Positions 6,570-13,000 of a stretch of DNA of 13,060 bases are shown one piece after another; positions within the stretch are counted from its first letter, which is position 1; each line of letters opens with the position of its first letter. The position numbers and the translations under genes were made by a program. Origin of the DNA: CAZCWX01 sp964502465. Lineage in GTDB: Bacteria; Desulfobacterota; Binatia; Bin18. Under the pieces are notes generated by a model, which was not told the DNA's origin, did no database searches, and saw nothing but the letters and a program-made list of their open reading frames with translations. The stretch lies in NCBI GenBank assembly GCA_964502465.1, contig CAZCWX010000708.1, positions 1-13,060 of the forward strand, given 5' to 3'.

Positions 6570-7022
6570 GTGGGTGAGCAGTTACGATCTTTCCAGCGGC
6601 CGAACCTGGTCGAACGCGTCTTCAATCGTGCCATCGGCGCTCTCGTGCGTTTCGGTATCGGCCTTCCGCACATGCATGTTCTCGAAGTTCGCGGCCGGAA
6701 GAGTGGGAGGCGCTATTCTCTACCAGTTGATCTACTCGTGGAAGAGGGCAGGCAATATCTGGTAGCGCCCCGTGGCTATACCCAATGGGTTCGCAACGCC
6801 GAGGTCAGCGGGGAAGTCACGCTCCGAAGAGGAAACCACTCCAAGAGGTATCGGCTGCGTGCGCTTTCCGATATGGAGAAACCGCCGATCCTCAAGGCCT
6901 ACCTTGATCGCTTCCGCCGTGAGGTTCAGCGGTTCTTCCCTGTGGCGGCTGGCTCGCCGACCGAGGCGTTCATTCCGCTTGCGCAGCAGTACCCGGCATT
7001 TGAGCTCATACCGGAATCGTGA
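6570..7022 (+). CDS. Nitroreductase/quinone reductase family protein (deazaflavin-dependent type)
   Basis: 150 aa from a GTG at 6570, which has GGAGG exactly 7 nt upstream; more upstream in-frame starts lack such a site and would add sequence foreign to the family. The split-barrel signature is clear: HVLEVRGRKSGRRYSLPVDLL at 36-56, LVAPRGYTQWVRNAEVSG at 64-81, then strands LRRG...KRYRLRAL. This is the layout of the F420-dependent Ddn-like nitroreductase family (DUF385/PF04075), with the GRKSG loop and the WVRN motif that contact the deazaflavin in characterised members. Family members reduce quinones or nitro compounds, or have no known activity. Whether this organism makes F420 is not shown here. 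It lies after the repeat remnant and 32 bp before the phosphatase gene, so the two may be co-transcribed. Confidence 0.85.
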   Translation: MGEQLRSFQRPNLVERVFNRAIGALVRFGIGLPHMHVLEVRGRKSGRRYSLPVDLLVEEGRQYLVAPRGYTQWVRNAEVSGEVTLRRGNHSKRYRLRALSDMEKPPILKAYLDRFRREVQRFFPVAAGSPTEAFIPLAQQYPAFELIPES

Positions 7023-7054
7023 AGGTCGAATTCTGCTCTTAGTGCGGTGCAAAA

Positions 7055-7486
7055 ATGAAGATAGTCATTTTCGATATTGATGGGACCCTCGCGGATTGCA
7101 GAAACCGACTGCATCACCTAAACAAATCCCCAAAGGATTGGGAGTCGTTTTTCGCAGAAATGGATGCCGATCCCCCCACCATGCCCGTGGTTGAACTTTG
7201 CCGGGCAATGCATAGACAGGGGCACCGCATAGTCCTCTGCACGGGAAGGTACGAGCGACACCGTGGACAAACTGAGACGTGGCTGAACCGCCATAGCATT
7301 CCGTATCATGAAATCAGGATGAGGAAAGACGGCGATAAGAGACCTGACAGTGAGATAAAGCAGGAGATGATTGTCACTGACGAGAGTCAGCATATCCTTT
7401 TTATTGTCGAAGATCGCAGCCGCAATGTGCAGATGTGGCGCTCACGTGGCTTTGTGTGCCTTCAATGTGACACAGGGGAATTCTGA
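7055..7486 (+). CDS. HAD-family phosphatase, T4 polynucleotide kinase C-terminal (3'-phosphatase) type
   Basis: 143 aa. HAD motifs are all present: FDIDGTLAD at 6-14 (D7 nucleophile, D9 acid/base), LCTGR at 61-65 (T63), K103 in EIKQE, and EDRSRNVQMWR at 119-129 (acidic motif IV). The last motif plus the ending GFVCLQCDTGEF closely parallels the C-terminal phosphatase half of phage T4 Pnkp (DDRTxxVxMWR ... ECWQxxSGDF). The N-terminal kinase half is absent, so it is a stand-alone phosphatase, a form common in phages and some bacteria. A 2',3'-cyclic or 3'-phosphate end of nucleic acid is the likely class of substrate, by inference. The ribosome binding site is weak, fitting translation coupled to the gene 32 bp upstream. 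Confidence 0.85.
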   Translation: MKIVIFDIDGTLADCRNRLHHLNKSPKDWESFFAEMDADPPTMPVVELCRAMHRQGHRIVLCTGRYERHRGQTETWLNRHSIPYHEIRMRKDGDKRPDSEIKQEMIVTDESQHILFIVEDRSRNVQMWRSRGFVCLQCDTGEF

Positions 7487-7760
7487 TGCATGGGAACCGA
7501 ACAAAAGGGTGCAGTTCTTTATAAAGTTTGGCTTGAGTGGGGGGAGCGGATCGAGGGGATGGCGTTTTTTTCGTTGGTTCTTGCTTCTTCGGCCCGGTTT
7601 CAACCCCGCCGGGGAGCTGTGGATTAGGGTTTGGCACTGGTTTCGGGTCAGGATAAGTTGTCGGCCCTCCCCCAACATTCTCAGTCGCCTCTCCTTGGGA
7701 GATGTCCATGAAAGGGACGTATTCCTTCGAAAGACTTCGGCGGGCATCCAGCAGTGTCAT
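7487..7760 (-). pseudogene. Possible relic of a minus-strand Pro-rich protein; otherwise no gene seen in this gap
   Basis: The 352 bp between the phosphatase and the next plus-strand gene hold no convincing plus-strand gene. On the minus strand an open frame from an ATG at 7760 reads MTLLDARRSLSKEYVPFMD, then QGEATENVGGGP, then a Pro/Asn-rich run. The GEATENVGG segment matches GEATEHIGGEP of the metallopeptidase (2184-3095), and the DNA shares 17 identical bases (CTCAGTCGCCTCTCCTT) with similar flanks. The frame runs on into the phosphatase gene without a sensible end. I read it as a decayed fragment of an exported-protein gene, with low confidence. Confidence 0.3.
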
Positions 7761-7838
7761 CCCTTTTGGGAAAGCCAACCCCAGCTTGTTCTCATATAGG
7801 CATAGGGAAAATCGGCCAATTCCCCTTGCGGAGACACA

Positions 7839-8084
7839 ATGTGTGCGATCCTGAAATACTTTCTCTATGGTGTTGGTGTGTGGCTTTCGGTGCTGCTTGC
7901 GATGCTGTTGGGAGGATTCCACATCGCGGTTGAGCCCGAGCCGCACTATTGGTTCGTGGTCATGTTTGGGTTCGTGATTGGCCTCCTTGCCAACCTTGGG
8001 CTGTTTCTTGTGCCAACTGCAGCGAAGCAGGGCATGGGGTGGAAGATCGGAGTAGCTCTCTTACAGCGGTTTGCATTTGTATGA
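7839..8084 (+). CDS. Small membrane protein, two transmembrane segments, unknown
   Basis: 81 aa from an ATG with a GGAGA site 7 nt upstream. Two hydrophobic helices are evident, at about 8-28 and 39-60, joined by a short acidic loop (VEPEPHYW). The C-terminus (residues 62-81) is basic then hydrophobic and ends 16 bp before a REP-like repeat, so the original C-terminus may have been altered by that repeat. No family recognised. Confidence 0.55.
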   Translation: MCAILKYFLYGVGVWLSVLLAMLLGGFHIAVEPEPHYWFVVMFGFVIGLLANLGLFLVPTAAKQGMGWKIGVALLQRFAFV

Positions 8085-8100
8085 AGAGGTGATTCTTGGG

Positions 8101-8138
8101 TTCCCTCTCCCCTCGTGGGAGAGGGACAGGGTGAGGGG
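8101..8138 (+). repeat. REP-like hairpin repeat (CCCTCTCCC type)
   Basis: CCCTCTCCC (8103-8111), loop CTCGT, GGGAGAGGG (8117-8125), followed by ACAGGGTGAGGGG. The perfect 9-bp stem plus the GGTGAGGGG tail is a known, very widespread intergenic repeat of bacterial genomes. It sits between two small membrane ORFs. Confidence 0.8.
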
Positions 8139-8184
8139 AAAAGGAGCGGTAACGAGTCTATTCATCCAAACGAAAAGTGCTGTA

Positions 8185-8349
8185 ATGGGGCCAGCCGCCT
8201 CGTTTCTCTTCACGAGCAGCTACGATGCGGCTTTACGATTGATCGCTGGTGTTCCCCTGGTGCCAATCGCCACGGGCTCGTATGTGCTGGGAGCACTGGC
8301 GTACACGCTGGGTTATCTCCTGCTTATGCACGGGTGCGTCAGGAGATAA
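8185..8349 (+). CDS. Very small hydrophobic protein or gene fragment
   Basis: 54 aa from an ATG at 8185; the open frame extends upstream through the REP-like repeat to 8071, which is unlikely to be coding. The sequence (MGPAASFLF ... LGALAYTLGYLLLMHG) has one strong transmembrane helix at about 28-48. No clear ribosome binding site. It may be the displaced end of the small membrane protein at 7839-8084, split by the repeat, or an independent small gene. Confidence 0.35.
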   Translation: MGPAASFLFTSSYDAALRLIAGVPLVPIATGSYVLGALAYTLGYLLLMHGCVRR

Positions 8350-8372
8350 GGAAGGGGGTACACTCTTCTGGT

Positions 8373-8413
8373 GGAAAAAAACTCCTCCTCAAGCGTCTCT
8401 TTCATCAGGAGCC
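8373..8413 (+). promoter_or_regulatory. ECF-like promoter/upstream element C
   Basis: GGAAAAAAA starts at 8373 and CGTCTCTTT at 8394, then AGGAGCC. The first G is 79 nt before the ATG at 8452. CTCCT (8382-8386) can pair with AGGAG (8407-8411), and a further GCCTG/CAGGC hairpin follows in the leader. Confidence 0.5.
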
Positions 8414-8451
8414 TGGGACACAGGCACATTCAATCCACAGGAGGACCAATC

Positions 8452-9036
8452 ATGCAGAAGAGCCGTTTACTTGGGCAGGCCGTGTTGGCTGCCACAGTGG
8501 TAGCGATGGTAGGACTTACCAACGCTCATGCGCAGTCGGCAGAGGATCTGGCGCGGTGGTGCGCGCAGCAAAAAGACTCGCTGCAGCAAACGCAACAACA
8601 AGTAGAGCGAGTCCGGGCAAACCAAGAGAGAGCCTACGACAATGCTCCATCCAGGACGCAGCAAAAGGCGCAAGAAGCAAAAGAGGATTTTTATGACAAC
8701 TGGTACGATCCCAGAGTGGCAGATCTCAAAAAGAGACAAGCCGACGTCCAAACCAAGTGTGGCGATGACCAGCAGTTTGCTGGTATGGCCGGAAAAGAAA
8801 AAGCCTTTGAGCATGGCATCAAAAAACCAGCCAAGGACCCCAATATACGACCTGGGAAGAACGCCCAGTTCAAGCGGAATAAGTTCGGCAGCAAGAAGTA
8901 CAGTGCGGGGAAAACAGCTCAACGGACTAGGAAAGGAGCAAGACACGCCAGTAGGGATGTGCGGACATCCTCTGGCGGGTACAAGCCACACGGAGGGTAT
9001 AGTCACGTTCCCGCCGGACAATACCGGCAGCGTTAG
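8452..9036 (+). CDS. Exported coiled-coil protein with basic C-terminal tail, unknown
   Basis: 194 aa from the ATG at 8452, preceded by AGGAGG with 7-nt spacing; an in-frame upstream start would run through the promoter element. Residues 1-27 form a signal peptide ending AHA. Residues 29-105 are Gln/Glu/Arg-rich and helical, likely a coiled coil (QQKDSLQQTQQQVERV and on), with C37 and C103 positioned for a disulfide. From about 120 the protein becomes strongly basic (KKPAKD, FKRNKFGSKKY, TRKGARHASR) and ends in a Gly/Tyr/His-rich tail. A basic, exported tail could bind nucleic acid, polyanionic polysaccharide or the cell surface. No family recognised. Its promoter element is shared with genes at 4442, 4637 and 9664. 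Confidence 0.75.
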   Translation: MQKSRLLGQAVLAATVVAMVGLTNAHAQSAEDLARWCAQQKDSLQQTQQQVERVRANQERAYDNAPSRTQQKAQEAKEDFYDNWYDPRVADLKKRQADVQTKCGDDQQFAGMAGKEKAFEHGIKKPAKDPNIRPGKNAQFKRNKFGSKKYSAGKTAQRTRKGARHASRDVRTSSGGYKPHGGYSHVPAGQYRQR

Positions 9037-9083
9037 TTGATGCAGGAGTAGCTGAGGACAGCCCAGTGTGGCTGCCCTTCCCA

Positions 9084-9105
9084 AGGGCGCACGGCTGTGC
9101 GCCCT
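9084..9105 (+). terminator. GC-rich hairpin after coiled-coil gene
   Basis: AGGGCGCAC, loop GGCT, GTGCGCCCT: a perfect 9-bp stem, 48 bp after the stop at 9036. It lacks a T-tract, so it could be a Rho-assisted end or a transcript-protecting hairpin rather than a true intrinsic terminator. Confidence 0.4.
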
Positions 9106-9157
9106 CACTGCTGTGAGTTGAACTGATTGAGCCGGTGGTGCTAGAAGAGAGCCAGCT

Positions 9158-9448
9158 ATGGCTCAGAAACGCAGTTACATTGTTCTGATCCTTTTCTTGT
9201 TCTGCACGCTGAGTATGAGCTGTGCAAAGACAGACAAGGCTGACCCCAAGGCTGAACCGCTGAAGCTTGTTGTCTTGGTTCTCCCGTTGCAAGCGGGTCA
9301 GGGTGTCCCAGCCGATAAGGTGTCTCTCGGACTGGCAGTGCAGGCGGTGCTGGAGCATGTTCTCGGCCTCAGCCTTGCGCTGGCAGCGCTACAGAAGCAA
9401 GGCTTTGTCCAGACCTGGGAGAGCACAACGATCCACTTACTGCAATGA
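9158..9448 (+). CDS. Small putative lipoprotein, unknown
   Basis: 96 aa. A basic start (MAQKR) and a hydrophobic stretch lead to TLSMSC at 17-22, a plausible though imperfect lipobox with C22 as the lipidated residue, then a charged linker (AKTDKADPKAEP). The rest is hydrophobic and helical (LAVQAVLEHVLGLSLALAAL). Near the end, LQKQGFVQTWES resembles LTKLGFVQTGES of the VIT/VWA protein's C-terminal module; here the protein stops ten residues later, so it may be truncated. The ribosome binding site (AGAAGAGAG) is modest. Same strand and neighbourhood as two other small exported proteins. Confidence 0.55.
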   Translation: MAQKRSYIVLILFLFCTLSMSCAKTDKADPKAEPLKLVVLVLPLQAGQGVPADKVSLGLAVQAVLEHVLGLSLALAALQKQGFVQTWESTTIHLLQ

Positions 9449-9582
9449 CTCGCTTTCCGAACTTTTAAGACAACCTCCAAGTGAATTCGAAGGGGTCGGG
9501 GTGTGGGCGACTGAAGCCACCTGTCTGAGCAGTGTTTTCCCCTCATCCTGTACAGCCCCACAGGTTTCCTGAACCTACACCA

Positions 9583-9622
9583 GGAAAAATTCTTCCCCCT
9601 CAGGCGTCTCTCTTGGTAGAAG
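9583..9622 (+). promoter_or_regulatory. ECF-like promoter/upstream element D
   Basis: GGAAAAA starts at 9583 and CGTCTCTCTT at 9605 (one base further than in the other elements), then AGAAGCC. The first G is 81 nt before the ATG at 9664. TTCT (9590-9593) can pair with AGAA (9618-9621). Confidence 0.5.
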
Positions 9623-9663
9623 CCCTCGATACGGACCAAGGACTCTCTGAAGGAGGATCGCTC

Positions 9664-9969
9664 ATGGATACAAAGAGACACAGGTGGTTGCCCTGGGCAG
9701 GCTTCATGGCCTTGGGCGTAATGGCAATCGTGGGTACCAGCACCCCGAGTTGGGCTCGTTCTTCCTATGGCTATCGGCCGTATGACCGCTACGATCGGGA
9801 TTATTATGACTATCGGGACTACACTGGGCGGGATTATCATGATGACAAGACGCCTTACTATAACCCCTATGACCGAACCATCACGATTCCGGTGCCTGAC
9901 CCGAAGCTGCCCCCAGGGACCGAGAAGATCATTGAAGGGGTGTTTGAGATGTTCTTACAGGGTCGCTAG
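9664..9969 (+). CDS. Small exported Tyr/Asp/Arg-rich protein
   Basis: 101 aa from the ATG at 9664, behind AAGGAGG. A signal peptide covers about 1-31 (positively charged start, hydrophobic core, cleavage after SWA). Residues 35-69 hold 12 tyrosines among Asp and Arg in YD/RDYY-like repeats, a low-complexity stretch predicted to be disordered. A Pro-rich turn (VPDPKLPPGTEK) leads to a short helix EKIIEGVFEMFL. No family recognised; Tyr-rich exported peptides of this kind are often envelope-associated. The next gene, the WD40-caspase, starts 72 bp downstream with only a weak GATTGC/GCAATC hairpin between, so the two may be co-transcribed from element D. Confidence 0.7.
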   Translation: MDTKRHRWLPWAGFMALGVMAIVGTSTPSWARSSYGYRPYDRYDRDYYDYRDYTGRDYHDDKTPYYNPYDRTITIPVPDPKLPPGTEKIIEGVFEMFLQGR

Positions 9970-10041
9970 AGAGATTGCATTGTAGGGGCAATCGCGTGAG
10001 TGCCTGAAGGATAGCAGAGCTTGCCTGAGGTGGAGGACAAT

Positions 10042-13000
10042 ATGAAACAGTCTCTTCGTTTCCAAAAAGCGTGGCTAGGTTTGGCGCTGATTGTCATGAC
10101 GCAGTGCCTTCACCACTCAGCCTGGGCGCAAGGCAGTGGCGGAAAGGCGAATTCCCAGACCTCGACAAACCAGCCACGCTTGGTCGTACAGTTGGGCCAT
10201 TCCGCTTACAGCGCCGCATTTTCGCCGGATGGTCACTTCGTAGTGACCGGTGGCTACGACCATACGGCCCGTCTATGGGAAACAATGACTGGGCGAGAAA
10301 TCCGCCGCTTTGAAGGGCATACCGGCGGTGTGTTTGCCGTCACGTTTTCTCCCGATAGCCGTTTCCTTTTAACAGGAAGTTCAGACAAAACCGCTCACCT
10401 GTGGGAGGTAGCGAGCGGTCAGGAGATACGCCGGTTTGAGGGACACTCGGGCCGAGTGAGTGCCGTGGCGTTTTCGCCCGACGGCCGCTTTCTGGCTACA
10501 GCCGGCATCGATACGGATAAGGACAAGCCCGATACAATTGTTCGTTTGTGGGATACCGCCACTGGACAGGAAGTGCGGCGCTTTACAGAGCACACCAGCA
10601 ACGTCACATCCACGGCTTTCTCTCCAGACGGCCGTTTCCTGTTAACCGGAAGCTGGGATCACACTGCGCGGCTATGGGAGGTCGCTACCGGGCGAGAAAT
10701 CCGGCGCTTCATGCATTCAGCTGTTGTGAAATCTGTCGCCTTTTCCCCTGACGGGAGCTTGGTGCTGACTGGCACATCATCCAGCCTAGACGGCAGCGCT
10801 CGGCTCTGGGAGGTCGCTACCGGGCGAGAAGTCCAGCGCTTTGCGGGGCATACCGTCGCGTTTTCTCCTGACGGCCAGCTCGCACTTACGCTGAGCGGAG
10901 GTGCGACTTCATTTGGTGTCTTTGGCTTGGCTGCTCGTTTCTGGGACGTATCCACCGGCCAGGAGGTTCGGCAGTTAGAGGGGTATGCAGCATCTCAGGT
11001 TATGTCCGATATCACTGCTGTAGCCTTCTCGCCCAATGGTCGCTGGGCGCTCACGGTCAGTAGTGAGGTGCGCCTCTGGGATGTTGTGAAGGGGCAGGAG
11101 GTACGACGTCTCGAAGGGTTCTCTTCCGAAGTCCGATCTGTGACGTTCTCACCCGATGGTCTCAAGGCGCTGACAGCGGACACAGCCGGCGCTGCCCACC
11201 TTTGGGACATGACGACAGGACAAGAGGTGCGACGCTTTCAGGGGGCAGGCTCCATAGGGACTGCCCTCTTTTCGCCCGATGGTCGATTCATGTTGACCGG
11301 GGGTGAAGATTTTGCCCCGCCTCGACTCTTCGATATTACGAATGGACAAGAAGTCCTTCGATTCGGGGAGGAGGAAAATATTGACCTTGTTGCATTTTCG
11401 CCCGATGGTCGCCTCGTCGCAACAATAGGCAAAAATGACGCGCGTTTGTGGGATGTGGCTACGGGGGAAGAATTGCGCCAGATCGCATCTGGCTCTTCTG
11501 TGGAATCCCTAGCGTTTTCGCCTGATGGCCACTTCGTATTAGCGATAGCAAGTGGGGAGAAGGTGAAGGTGCAGTTGTGGAATGTAGCGACAGGCCAGCA
11601 GGCGCGAAGTTTTGAGGTGGAGTTTTTTGGCAAGTGGGGAGGTCTTAGTCGTGGTATTGTGACTTTTTCCCCCGATGGCCGCTTCGTCATCGTGGGAGGA
11701 TATTCTAGCGGTCTCGGCAGCACGGTTCTGTTAGACGTGAATACTGGGCAAGAGGTCTGGCGCTTCGCTGGTAGTGTGAAGTCCTTGGCCTTCTCTCCCG
11801 ACGGTCGTTACGTGCTGACAGGCGGCCGGGAGACCTCAGAACTAGTGGAGGTGAAGAATGGAACGGCGGTGTTCCGCGTGACAGGAGGCAAGGAGACCGC
11901 AGAACTGTGGGAAGTGGCGAGTGGCAAGGCGGTACGCCGTTTCGAGCATGAGGATAGCGTCACGTCCGTTGCCTTTTTCCCCGATAGCCGGTTCGTACTC
12001 ACGGGAAGTGAAGACAAAACCACGCGCCTGTGGGATACTATTACCGGTCAGGAGCTCTGCCGAATAATCTCATTCCGTGATGGCAGTTGGGCAATAGTGG
12101 ACCCTCAAGGGCGCTATGACGCTTCGAATGGTGGAGACATACAGGGGCTGCACTGGGTCGTAGGGAACGAGTCGATCGCGCTCTCCCAGCTCAAAGAACG
12201 CTACTACACCCCACGGCTTCTGGCGAAGATCCTAGGATTCGATAAAGAACCGTTGCCGATGGTGGAAGGATTAAAATCCGTCCATCTGTTCCCTCAGGTG
12301 GAATATAAAGCCCCTGCTCCTGGTAGTACTCAGCTGAAGGTCACGCTCACCAATCGTGGGGGGGGTATTGGCCGGGTGCAAGTTTTGGTGAACGGCAAAG
12401 AAGTCGCGGCTGATGCCCGTGGCCCGAAATCCGATCCGCAGGCCGCGTCAGCGGAACTCAGTATCGATTTAGCTGGCGCACCGCTTCAACCGGGGGAGTC
12501 GAACACCATCCAGGTTGTGGCCTGGAACGCCAAAAGATATCTGTCCAGTCGCGGGGTCAAGGTGATGTGGACACCACCTGGCAGCCCAGCGACTCAAGTA
12601 CCAGAACTGTACGCGATTGTTGGTGGGATCTCAGAATACGCTTCCCCCTCATTGAGGCTCAGCTTTGCGGCCAAAGATGCCGAGGACATGGCCAAAGCGT
12701 TGGAGCTCGGCGCTAAGCGACTCTTTGGGGTGGAGAAGGTACACCTAACCCTGCTCCATACCTCAGACGACCCGCAAGCCCTGGCTCCCACCAAAGCCAA
12801 CATCCGCAAAGCCTTTGAGGCGATGCGGAAAGCCAAACCAGAAGACATCCTGGTTGTCTATCTCGCCGGCCATGGCGTCGCCTGGCAAGGTGAGCGCGAT
12901 CTGTATGGATATCTCACTCAAGAAGCACGGAGTACCGATTTGTCTGACCCTGCCGTGCGTGCCCGAGTGGCGATTACCAGCGACGAATTGGTGGAGTGGA

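Noticed and set aside
8371..8451. GTG-initiated extension of the coiled-coil gene
   Set aside because: It would translate through the conserved upstream element, and the ATG at 8452 has AGGAGG and a proper signal peptide.
10659..12848. Minus-strand frames with repeated RPSGENAT-like peptides
   Set aside because: They are the antisense reading of the WD40 FSPDGR repeats and recur once per blade.
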